From: Volutella citrinella
Lineage: Eukaryota > Ascomycota > Sordariomycetes > Hypocreales > Nectriaceae
Direction: 5' to 3'
Assembly: GCA_034401135.1 (NCBI GenBank)
Contig: JAWZSP010000006.1
Span: 1,116,001 to 1,180,000 of the forward strand
Length of the DNA stretch: 64,000 bases
The notes beneath the pieces were generated by a model. The model did not search any database and had not been told where the DNA came from. It saw only the letters and a program-made list of their open reading frames with translations. A program made the position numbers and the translations under genes. Below, piece by piece: positions 11,534 to 21,869 of the stretch (the first letter of the stretch is position 1; every line of letters begins with the position of its first letter).

Positions 11534-12666
11534 CTAATGCCCCTCGTAGCAATTGTACCCCTTTCCCTGGCCAGCTGGGCCTTCCCCAGCCATATCCGTA
11601 AAGGCATCGCTGGCTAGCCTGAGAAGTCTAGAGAGGTTGAGAAGTCAGTACGATAATTCGCTAGATATGTGTACCAACTTACCCATCAGTCGTACTGACG
11701 TCCACCTGCCACCAGCCCTCGGGGTGGTTCTCATCCAGAGGCCAAGACTGCCAGTTATGAGTAATGAGGCTCTTCTGACGCATGGCATCCAAGAAGCACC
11801 GGCCACTCTCCTTGATACAGGTGCCCTTGAACCTGATAGAGAGCCGCCTCAGGCCATTGTCACCCCAGCTGCCGTTGCACTCCCACTCGTTGAGCGTTTG
11901 GGCGGCTTCAAAGTGCTTCTGCTGCGAAAAGTCGGAGTCTAGGCCGCACTTGGTGTTCTTGTCAATCGCGTCCTTGGGCCCGACGAGAAGCCATCCGTTC
12001 CAGGTTCCATAGTTGTTCAGCCTGAGACACTTTGGGCCCTGAAACGACTGGCCATGTCGCTTGAGGAAGTCTAGGAGTGCAGCTTCCCAAAGATGACGGG
12101 GTGCGGTGGTCCAGCATTCTGTAGCATCGGCGTTGGCATCGGTAGCCTGTTCCATGTTAGAGGAGGGCAGGCGGTGAAACTCTCATGCGCTCAGCTTACC
12201 ATGTACTGATATGCAACACTACCGAACCCCCCCGAGAACGTCTTTTTGCACGTCTTGTCTTCGTTGGCTTGTTGAATCAAGTCGCCTATTTGGATGTTAG
12301 ATCATCGCTCAACAACCCAACCTGCATGGAACTTTTCTCACCAATCTTCTGGTAAAACTCCTATTTATCAAGGTCAGTAAACAGACGGACTGCCAGGAGG
12401 TGCTCTGTACATACCCGCTTATCTATGTCGTATACCCTCGAATACGAACGGGCCGCATCAATGTAGTTTACCTGAACCAATCAACACGAGGTTTTTGGCT
12501 TTCCAGAGGTACAATAGTCACTCACATCCAAGCCCCTTGGCAAAGGCTTCAGTTCCCAGCGTTTCTCAAGGCCCGGGACCTCTCCCGTCTCCTTCAGCGC
12601 GGCTGCCGAGCAGAGCGGCGAGAGAAGGAGTGTCGAGAATGCCAAGGTGACTGAAGGGACCTTCAT
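11534..12666 (-). CDS. Small secreted protein with Lys-Arg processing site (candidate effector)
   Basis: Six exons can be joined in frame: 12666-12526, 12471-12415, 12360-12342, 12285-12200, 12146-11683 and 11627-11534, giving about 286 residues. Each junction has GT..AG ends. The third exon is only 19 bp. The N-terminus MKVPSVTLAFSTLLLSPLCS is a clear signal peptide, followed by a short propeptide ending in LEKR, a Kex2-type Lys-Arg site. The mature part has about seven cysteines and is rich in tryptophan (for example WNGWLLVGPKDA and WWQVDV), with no transmembrane segment. This fits a secreted, disulfide-bonded protein; I do not recognise the family and assign no activity. It sits between two F-box-like genes in the accessory block. 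The many tiny exons mean the model should be tested with RNA data. Confidence 0.75.
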
Positions 12667-13346
12667 GACGGGTAGACAAGCAGGAGGCGGGCCGAAGTCA
12701 AGCTCTTAGATACTGTTGCTCAAGCTTGCTTGTTGTCTTGGGCTTGTTGAGGGAGCTTGAAAGACCTTTTATGGCGAGTCAGCAGATGGCGCAGTCAATG
12801 GCCATTACGGTCCAGTTCATGTTGGGGCTCCGTGGCTTTCATGAATAGCATCACCAAGGAAGGACTTTGGGATATTCTGGCCCTGCAATCTTCGCAGGAG
12901 GCTCAGCATCGTGGGCCGCCTACGCCATCTATTTTTACGTATATTGATGGCACAGGAAGGCGCAGCCAAACGATATCTACTTTCGCTTGGGAGCACCTAG
13001 CCCAAACAAAGTAGATGTCATTTGGCTGCGCCTCTAGGTATCCCTGCTGGCTATATCTCGCAGCGGTTTGGTTGTTGAAGGATTCGGTGGGCCTGGCACC
13101 AAAGGCCTTTTCACCCGGAGACACTGACTGCTCCTCTTGGCTTTTTTTTGCTGACAGGAATAAGAACATGACTAATACCAAACCAAGTCTCAGGTCGGCA
13201 CTAAGTTCTTACCGACTCAATCCTCCCAACTCTATGGCTGTGTTCGAGCCAATAGCTGAATCTTATTTCCAAAAAGAGGTTATCACAGGCTACCAGCATC
13301 AACAGATATTTTCTTGCATCATCGTCTATTTTTATATCATCATTGC
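12667..13346. other. Intergenic sequence
   Basis: Promoter region of the secreted-protein gene and 3' flank of the frameshifted F-box-like gene. Open frames here have no recognisable features. Confidence 0.5.
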
Positions 13347-15034
13347 CTAATTCGACTCTGACACTGCCGTCCACAGCTCCCTGGGATACAACCTCAGACA
13401 CTGGTCGCATGTGCCGCAGCCTCGACAGTCTGGCTCTACCCATGCGCCCGTCCCGGGGTCGACAATCCACGTCGGTGGCCTCTCCCCATATCCCCCCGAC
13501 TTCATGCTGTACTTGTCCGGCATTCCGATGAAGCATCCCCTCACGGCCGCATCGTCGCGGTTCGTCAGGGTGTGCACATGCACGCCGGCCCTTCGTCCTG
13601 CCTCTACAGCTCTTCGAAAGCGCATGGTGGGTGTCTGCCTGTCCAGCGTCGCCTCTTCAAAATGATCCAAGTAGATGGCTTTGAGGTGAGGGTACTCTCC
13701 CGACTCGATCAGGCCAACCACGGCAGCCTCTAGGTGGCTGGGGTAGTGACCGATAGGGACTCCGTCTAGTTCCATGGACGATTTCCAGAACCGGATGACC
13801 TCGAGAGACTTGGCGAGAAGCTCGACGACAAACTTGACAAACGCCTCTTGGTCCAGGGGGTCGCCACCGCCGCTGGCAAAGTCCCAGTTCTTATCCAGGT
13901 CCCACCACGAGATTGACGTCTGCTTGATAGCCTTGTACGGCTGCATGGCGTCGGGGAAAAAGTTTTCGCATCGATACCCGCGTAAACCCTCAGGGTTGTA
14001 TAGTATCCACGTCTCAAACGAGTCTGCGCACTTATCTTCCATGTCCTCCCATATACTATCAATGTCCTCCATCTGCCCGCCACGGAGGACGAGGGAAACC
14101 AGCTGGCGCGGCGCAGTCATCAGCTCGTGACGGAAGACGTGGGTCACGGGGTCGGGGTTGTCGAGGTACAAGTGTTGCAATGACGAGAAGCCAAGGTCGT
14201 ATTCGTCTTCTGCCTCCTCAATGTCCAATTCGTCGACGAGGTTGCGGTAGTAGACGTTCTTGATGGACGGCAGACCGACTATCGCCCCCAGGCCCGTCGC
14301 TGGATACCAACACTGCTCTGGTGTTTCGTGTCCACTGTCCGGGCAGAAGCCCACAGCAATGTCTTCAATCGACTGGAAGCCGGGGGGCCAGTTCGCTGCT
14401 TCGCCGTCTTTGGCTTGGGACCAGCCCACGGCCTTGGTCAACCACATGATGCCTGAGTGCCGATCCTCGCCGTTGTCCATGAGCCTTATGCTCTTGAGAT
14501 TTTCGCAAGACGCCATGAGCAGCATTTTCAAGAAGCCGTCGTCACCTGCGAGAAACTCCTCTCTAATCTCGTTGACGTCATCCTCTGGGATTCCATCTCC
14601 CCAGTACTCCTTGGCAAGGTCGATGTAGTTTTCGACTTCGCCTCCATTGGGCCTCGACCCATCAACCCAGGCGTCAATGGCGTCTACATCTCTCAATTCG
14701 AAAGTCCCAGCTGGAGTAGGCACCCTCTCCCGCCAATCGTCCCAGGTCCTTCGGCTTCCCCAACACTCGAGCTCGCGTACATGCCCGGGCTGAATTGCAC
14801 CAGACAGAACGCCCTTTAGCAATCCGGGTATCGTACTGGACGCCAGATCCGAGGTGACCTTGTAGTCGCATGAGCTTTGCGGTGCTGATCGAGTTGGTGA
14901 ATAGAGCACCGGTGGATGCGGTGAGACGTGAGTGCAAAGTTGAGGCGGTATTTCGCGTCCAGGAACTCGATGATGAGGGCAATGAGCTCTGAAGATAGCG
15001 CTCCCAAGCCGCATACATGCTGATCTGGTGACAT
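13347..15034 (-). pseudogene. F-box-like protein with a frameshift near 14865
   Basis: From the ATG at 15034 the frame reads LGALSSELIALIIEFLDAKY then LNFALTSHRIHRC, an F-box-like start, and continues to HRKAHATT. At about 14865 the natural continuation (YKVTSDLASSTIPGLLKGVL) is in the next frame. That frame then runs open for about 500 residues to a stop at 13347. A single missing base in the codon after HA-T would restore continuity, and no good intron ends are present at the point. The C-terminal body contains leucine-rich stretches and ends with a C-rGCGTCDQC cysteine cluster. The gene is either a recent pseudogene, a gene with an unseen short intron, or carries a sequencing error. The long intact downstream frame argues that any break is recent. 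Target unknown. Confidence 0.72.
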
Positions 15035-15697
15035 TTTTACCCTCGTCGCGTCGTAGCGAGTGCGGCGTGTACAGCAGATTATTTGTTTGTTGTTATTTTG
15101 CAAGCTGAAAGTAGGGCTGACATTTCGGGACTTACTGAAAGCAGAATACGAATGACTTGGGCGGGTCAAGGCCGAGCAATTAAGTGGAGGGGATGTCAAG
15201 GCAGCAGTGGAACCACTTTAAGTGAGATGAGCAGATTAAGCCCCCAACAACAGGCTACCTAATCCGGCTGAGGTTTCTCGATTTTTATCGTCGCAATAGG
15301 TTCTATGACAAAGCAAAGTACCTATTACTGCAATTGCCGACAATCGTTCAGCAGAGTCTCCATTTGGACTCGTCCCCCCCAATAGCTCGGGGGTCTCCCC
15401 GGGGTGTTTTGCGACTGCGTGTACGATGGAAACATGTCGAGAAGATCTGTACGAGACTGCAAGCGCCTTTCTTCCTCTAAATATTAGACCTTCTCTCAGT
15501 CTCCCTGATTGCGACCTCCTATCTGTGGTATGCTCCTCAGCAAAGACCGAGTCATCTATGGCATCTCAACATTCGTCCTTCTACATCGACTTCACTTTTC
15601 GGTCTGAGTTGTTGCATTACTGAATGATACTGGATTGCATGCTACCTTCCTAAACTTAGCCATGAGATATTCACATCACCCAGCAGCAGGTTGGCAT
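15035..15697. other. Intergenic sequence
   Basis: Lies between the F-box-like gene start and the last exon of the MFS relic. It contains the promoter of the former and no recognisable gene. Confidence 0.5.
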
Positions 15698-16946
15698 CTA
15701 AGCTCGCTCCTTGTACTGCCTTGCCGCGTAGTGCTTGTATCTCTGTGCACATTGAGCCCTGAACCTCTTGCCCCATATGAGAAACACGACGAACTGTGCC
15801 AAGATGGCGACAGCAATCAGAAGAATCGTGACAAACACCCAAGTAATGCCAATCTTTTTGATCCAAGGGGTGAGAGCGAAGATAAAGGCAGTGCTGAAAG
15901 TGTTGCGGATGACAGTGACGCCGACGAGCGCATCACCGATAATCTAAACGGACATGTCAGTGTATAGTTGGCTAGAAAGAGGGCGTCTTGCTTACATGCT
16001 CGTACGAATCAGTCAGATACGTAAGAACAATACTGTTGATTGGAGCCACGCCCATGTTATAAAGGGCAACTCCCACTGCGATGATGGGCCATGGCAGGCC
16101 CCTACCCAGTCCGATTCCGGCAAGGACGGCCCCGGCTGGGATCAATGGAACGAAAAGGCAGAAGCTCCACAGTCTGACCTCTGGGTCATACACGCCCTTG
16201 TTGCGGTGGGACAGGCGGAGGACTAGCCAGTCGCTCAGAGGGCCGCCAATGACACAGCCAATCGTGACGCCGTTGATTCTAGGCAGACTCATCAGACCGA
16301 CCTGGGCCGAGTTGAAGTTGTACGGAGCCTGCTTCATGTACGTGGATATGCTGGTGGACATGACATCGTTGAGCGCGACCAGGATGCCGTACACGAAAGC
16401 CGTGTACGCAACGGCAGGGATGGTCGCCATGAGGATGAAAGGCTGACACATGTGACGAAATGTCGCCCCCTTTCCGCCCCCGTGGGTTGTAGCACTAGTG
16501 AGCGACAGCTTTTCCCAGTACGTCTTGCTCGGGATGTCGGGGTTGGTGCGGATATTGAACAGGTTGTCTGGCTGGCGAGTTTTGCCTGCCTCGAAATCAT
16601 CGGCATCATTTTGGACGATGCCATGGTCCTTGGGTTCTTTTGAATCGACATTTGCGTCTTTAGCAACGGTAGAGACACGGGCTGGAGCAGGGGGCCCTTG
16701 TGGGGGGCTGGTTGTAGCATCTCCCGCAGGAGTATACTTGGTTTCCTCATATGCAAAAGCCATGATGAGCGCAAAAGCTCCGACGAAGATTGTATTTCCC
16801 CACCAGACCCATCGCCAGCCGCTCCTGAGAGTGATGTAGCCAGTGATGATGGAACCAAGAGGCGCAGCAACCTTCCAGAGCCCATGACGGCGTAGAGGCA
16901 GACGATGGCGAAGTTGAGCCACTTGCGGGGTCGGCCGTGCTGACAA
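15698..16946 (-). pseudogene. Major facilitator transporter with the middle of its N-terminal half deleted
   Basis: Two exons, about 16946-15996 and 15943-15698, join in frame at YEH/IIGDALVG. They encode the second half of an MFS drug/polyamine-type transporter: SGWRWVWWGNTIFVGAFAL, the charged central loop, then six hydrophobic segments ending in FVVFLIWGKRF and a basic tail. Just upstream, in another frame, is RKWLNFAIVCLYAVM, which looks like the first membrane helix. It is followed after a few bases by the segment that normally lies after helix 5 (APLGSIITGYI). About 400 bp of coding sequence therefore appears to be deleted and the frame is lost at the junction near 16890. A full 12-helix carrier cannot be made. 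The 3' part is otherwise undamaged, so the loss is probably recent. Confidence 0.78.
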
Positions 16947-17619
16947 CGGCTTTAGGTTGCGTGCTGCACCCCCCTACTCAAGCCCGAACTGGGCAAGCGG
17001 GAGGGCCGTGGCCTCGAGGTCCATGTATACCGGCTCAGCTTGGCGTCCTAGATATAGTCTTGCTGCAGCACCTCCCTGGGCCTGGTAAAGGTGAGCTGGG
17101 CCTCGGTATTTGTATCCCCGTCCTGCCCGGCACCTGATATCTGATATTGGCCCGGCCGGTAAATGGAACTCTAGATCATCCGGCCGCGGCTCCATCTACG
17201 CACCGCTGGCAGCAGCAATATATATCCACTATAGTCCTCGGCCGTGCCGCTGCCGCCTCCGCCTTCCATGGACGGGCAATCGAGCAGGCCGGCGACCTCC
17301 TCGATGAGCTCCTTGATCCAGCAGCACACAACCGCCCGAACCCAACCTAGGTACTTAGTTAGTCAGAGTTGACCGTCACGGGCCCACAAAGGGGGTTCAA
17401 GGGGATGTTGGGAAAGGCTCAAGAAAAGCCAGGCGGCGACGACGATGCCGAATTGAGGGTTATGAAGTAACTGACTGTTCTAATCAGCCTGGGATTAATG
17501 CTGTAATAGATAGAGTCTCATCTCGACCGTGAAGGTGCAGGCTATATAGATGACAGGATAAAGGAGATGTTTTATTTAATTAATATCAGGAAATCTAACG
17601 GGACAAAAATTATATGTGT
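16947..17619. other. Intergenic sequence between the MFS relic and the NLR stop
   Basis: May contain the decayed 5' end of the MFS gene (near 16947-17000) and the 3' untranslated region of the NLR. The part just beyond the NLR stop (17530-17620) is AT-rich. No gene is seen. Confidence 0.5.
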
Positions 17620-20600
17620 TCAAGCTTCCCAGCGTTTAAGAGTAGATATAGAAGAGATAGTGCGCGGATGCGCATCTCCAAGCGTTCGACGGCGAGCTTC
17701 TGCACAGGTCTTGATTAAAGACAAAGCTTCCTCGTGCCGGCCCTGACTTTTCCAGGTATGGGCCAGGTTATGCATACTGGTCAGTGTGTCAGGATGATCG
17801 ACTCCGAGCTTCGTCTTGCGAATCTCTATCACTTCCATGTATAGCCTCTCTGCCTCCTCCCATCGGCCCTGTGTCCAAAATGTTGATGCTAGGTTATTCA
17901 TACTGGTCAGTGTGTCAGGATGATCGACTCCAAGCTTCATCTTGCGAGTCTCCATCACTACCACCTCTAGCCTCTCTGCCTCCTCGCATCGGCCCTGGTT
18001 CCAAAATGTTGATGCCAGGTTATTTATGCGGATCAGTGTGTCGGGATGATCGACTCCGAGCTTCGTCTTGCTTATCTCTATCACTTCCACCTCTAGCCTC
18101 TCTGCCTCCTCCCATCGGCCCTGGTTCCCATATGTTGATGCAAGATTCGCTATACTCATGAGCGTGGAAGGATGATCGACTCCAAGCTTCGTCTTGCGAG
18201 TCTCCATCACTTCTATATCTAGCCTCTCCGCCTCCTCCCATCGGCCCTGGTTCCTATATGTTGATGCAAGGTTTGCCATACTGGTCAATGTGTTAGGATG
18301 ATCGACTCCAAGCTTCATCTTGCTTATCTCCATCACTTCCACCTGTAGCCTCTCTGCCTCCTCCCATCGGCCCTGGTCCCTATATGTTGATGCAAGATTC
18401 CCTTTACTTGCCAGTGTCAAAATATCATCCCTGCCTAATACCATCCCTCTTATCTCTGCTGCCTCTTTATATCTTTTCTCTGCATTCATCCAGTCCCCTT
18501 TAAAGTCAAAATAGCCCGCCATACGATGCAGAAGCGACGCTCTTGCGTCCTCTTCCTGTCTTGATTCTGTCTTCCCCATCTCAAGCACGCGAATAGCATG
18601 CGAGAGATAGCTGGTGCAGATAGCCTGTGTTTCATACCTCCCGAACGGATACAACTGTGATACCGTCATCAGGGCATCTGCTCTGAATCGACTCATCATC
18701 CCTCGGCTGGTGAGCCACTTCTGCGTCACCAGCTGCACAAGACGATGCATGTTGTAGTGGCCCCCATGGCCCTCTGTCACAAACGAAAACGCCTTGAGAG
18801 TGCCCATTGCCTCTGCAAGCTCTATCTCGCTTTGCTGACTGCCGTTTCGCTCTTGCTGGCCATAATGCGATACAAAATCTGCCGGTATATCTTGCCGATC
18901 CAGCATGCTCATAAACGAGAGGACCTCGCTTGCGAACGGCTGCTGCCGCTCGATCTGCTGGAACGAAAGAATCCACGTTTGCGCCACCGCCTGCGGAGTG
19001 TCACTGTCTCCTCCCTCCGTCTCGAACTCTTTGCTTAGCAGCTCCACCACGCCTCTGTCGCTGTTGCTTAGCATCTGCAGATAATTCGCCACGCTTATGC
19101 TTGTCTCTTCGATGAATGACGCACTCTGCGCCAGTGCCAATGGTAGATGCTCTAGCTGTGACGATAGTGCCCTGAGGTCGGCTGATGGCGTGCTCATATC
19201 CTCCAGCTTCGCACGAAGCAGCAGCTCCGACTCATCCCCATCCATTTGGAGTACCTGGATTGGCCGCTTGCCCTTTGTCATTCTCACGCCTACCTTCTTA
19301 TTTCTTGTCGTGATGAGGATGCTGCCATGAATACTTGTGGGCAGGTACTGTGCCAGCCTCCTCTCGACTCCCAACGCGATCGAGCCGGAGCTTGCGGCCT
19401 CATCTGGCTGGCCATAAAAAAGCTGCATGTCGTCCGCGTTATCGATGACCATCAGCCAGTCCCGTTGATAGCTCGTTTCAAGCCAGTCCTTGACCAAGCC
19501 CAGCTGGTCCTGCTTAGGATCCTCATACCCAGGGATCCGACACTGACGTGCAATAGTCGCAAACCCTTGTCGAAAGCGCTCGGCGTTGCTTGCATGTACC
19601 CAAAACACAGACACGGCAGGACACTCCTCCTGCAGCCAATATGTATAATGCAGTGCAATTTGTGTTTTCCTTTCTTGTGTTAGACTCTTGCTCCTAGCAA
19701 AGCGCCAAAGAGCTTACCCAGTCCCACCTAAGCCATAGAGCGCGACTCGGGTGTGATACGCGCTACTCATCTCATCACGATGGCCTAGCCGCTTCTTCAG
19801 GTCGTCTAGAATAGGAGTCCTCCCAACAAATTCGGGATTCCTTGTGTAGGGTATAATGCCTGGTGCCTGGTTAGTCCTTCCTCTTAAAGACCGTACTCTT
19901 TACTCACGCTCTACCGCCGAGCTTCCTTGTGCAGGATGGCCTTCTGATATTACTGCAGCCACAGACGGCACCCAGTGTTCCAGCAAAGCTTTTGCACATG
20001 CTGCCGCTGCCGCCGCCGCATACCGCTGCCAGCCCTTCGTCTTGTGGCTGTCCGCATAGTCACAAGCCCCCTTGATCACGATACACGGGAAGACATCCCA
20101 CGTCCCCGCGCTCTCCATCTCAAAGCCGATTACGCCTTCCCTCCCGGCAATCTCATCGCGCTCTTGTCCCGACTTCATCACCGCGTTGCCAGACGCCATC
20201 AAGCCATAGTGAACCGCCGGCGTCGGTACTCCTTGATCAAAGCGATGTCTTGTCACGACCTCTCCGTCGCACCCGCACTCCTCGCATGTCTCTCCATCTA
20301 CTAGGTGCCGGTAGGTCGACACAAAGAGCCTATCTTGAGACGTCCTGGGATAGTCTGCCTCTAACTCGGGCTCCTTCTGCAACTCTTGTAGATGGTAGGT
20401 GAGCTTGCTCCGTAGCTTCTTGCGGTATTGTAATGTTTTTAGTTTCTCGAGCAGAGCGCGTATCTCCATGCAAGGCCGCCCAAGCGAGTCCAGAAGCGTG
20501 TCTTTGCGCACAAAGCCTTCTGGGAGCCGTCGTCCAAAGTCGTACTGGACTACGCCTGTACTTATAATCACATCGCCCAGAATAATCTCTATTTTACCAC

Positions 20601-20916
20601 CGGGCAGAGTCGGCACGGCGCCACATACTCCAACAACAAGAGCGAGTTTAATATTTGGGAAGCTGTGCCGGCAGTTATTCGCCACCGCTGCCGCAGCGTT
20701 CGTCCCCATGTTGGGCATATGGACCAACACGACGTTGTGCCGGCCGATCCGCCCGGTCGAGTATGCATTCGGATCGCCAGGCGCCTTGTCGTAGGGTGCG
20801 TCATCATCGTCCCAATCGTGATCGAAGAGCTCATGGACGGCCTCTGCTTCCAGCGGCAGGGCGCAAAGGATGGCAACCTCAAAGTCGCTACGAGCTGCGG
20901 GCCGTGTGGGGTTCAT
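17620..20916 (-). CDS. NLR-type STAND protein: nucleoside phosphorylase-like, NB-ARC and TPR domains
   Basis: Three exons (20916-19908, 19859-19718, 19669-17620) give 1066 residues; an ATG at 20934 would add six. Residues about 10-320 are a PNP_UDP phosphorylase-like domain (FEVAILCALPLEAEAV, LALVVGVCGAVP, GVIGFEMESAGTW, VIKGACDYADSHK). The NB-ARC domain follows, with P-loop GLGGTGKT, whose coding sequence is split by the second intron at residue 384, and Walker B WLMVIDNADD near 455-464. A helical region with LPLALAQSASFI (GLPL-like) comes next. From about residue 809 come six tandem 42-residue TPR units (kinesin-light-chain type), each close to NLASTYxNQGRWEEAERL. All core motifs are intact, so the gene looks functional. 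This architecture belongs to fungal NLR-like proteins linked to non-self recognition and programmed cell death. Ligand and role here are inferred only. Confidence 0.93.
17762..18400 (-). repeat. Tandem 126-bp units encoding 42-residue TPRs in the NLR
   Basis: Five nearly identical units of 126 bp plus one diverged unit lie head to tail inside the last NLR exon. In the protein, differences concentrate at a few places: the residues after NLAST (Y or F, then R, G or W), the residue pair after ERL, and the segment before KLGVDHP. The strong conservation between units, with variation at set positions, is the pattern seen in fungal NLRs whose repeats are exchanged and selected for new specificity. 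Confidence 0.85.
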
Positions 20917-21150
20917 GCTAAGGGCTGGCACCAACAGGAGCTAGTTGAGTAGAAGATGGCCACGCGGCAAGTGGAATGCCTTGGGAACAGAAATCATCGG
21001 CATCGGTGCTAAAGGCGGGGTTGCGGAATCACTCAAGCGTTATCAGCCTAAGTCTAAAGAACACGTGAAGAACACGTGATTTAGCCATGGCCACCTCCCC
21101 CTGACCCGCTTTAGGCAGTAGCCTGCCTGCCCAGCCGCCCGAGTCAGATC
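20917..21150. other. NLR upstream region
   Basis: About 230 bp separate the NLR start from the transposase relic. Two ACACGTG motifs occur side by side near 21060-21080. The NLR promoter must lie here or extend into the transposon relic. Confidence 0.45.
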
Positions 21151-21159
21151 ACAGCGCCC

Positions 21160-21850
21160 ATGTGTGCCGCATTGTGCGAAATACTAGACATTGACTCAGC
21201 GCAAGAGCGGAACGAGATCAAAGAATATTTCCAGCGTAAATTTGAGGTGACTGTATTAGAAAGATCCATCGGCCGCACGCTAGAAAACATGGGCTGGACA
21301 CGGAAAGTATCTCGCCGCGCATCGCTCTCCAGCAGGACCCCGATTCTTCGCGAATACTACCTGAATAGAATCTCCAAATACAAATCCTGGCAGCTCGTCT
21401 TCGTCGACAAGTCTGGCTGTGATAAAAGTATTGGAAACCGTCGCTGTGGCCTCGCCCCGAAAGGGAAAACCCCAGTGCAAGCGAGCCCGTTTAGCCGCGG
21501 CAGTCGATGGAACATCCTGCCAGCGTACTGGCAAGGAAGGGTAATGAAAAGATGGGTATACCAAGGGTCGACCGACCCGCACTTGTCTGAGATGTTTATC
21601 GAGCAAGTGCTACAACACTGTGGCCGATACCCGGAGCCCAAATCGGTCTTGGTCATGGATAATGCATCCTGGCATTTATTTATTTCTCTCCCAAGATGAT
21701 GCAGATGTGCGCCGATGTGGGCGTGCTGGTTGAACCGCTGTCACCGTACTCGCCAGACTTTAACCCGATTGAGGAAATGTTTAGCGTATTGAAGAAGTTT
21801 ATCCGGAAAAGGTGGAACAGGAATCGAGAGTTTATTCGACGCCCGTGGCT
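21160..21850 (+). mobile_element. Tc1/mariner-type transposase relic (DDE superfamily)
   Basis: From 21160 a 179-residue frame contains a helix-turn-helix remnant (SIGRTLENMGWTRK) and the first catalytic region LVFVDKSGC. It continues with GLAPKGKTP and the second region VLVMDNASWH. A stop follows near 21699. The end of the catalytic core continues in another frame from about 21700 (VLVEPLSPYSPDFNPIEEMF and LKKFIRKRW), with the acidic residue of the third catalytic position. The frame change, an N-terminus that may start inside the DNA-binding domain, and the lack of visible terminal inverted repeats show a dead, truncated copy. Its right side abuts the broken Zn2Cys6 gene near 21850-21870. 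Confidence 0.85.
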
Positions 21851-21869
21851 GTAAGAATGGGTATTGCTT

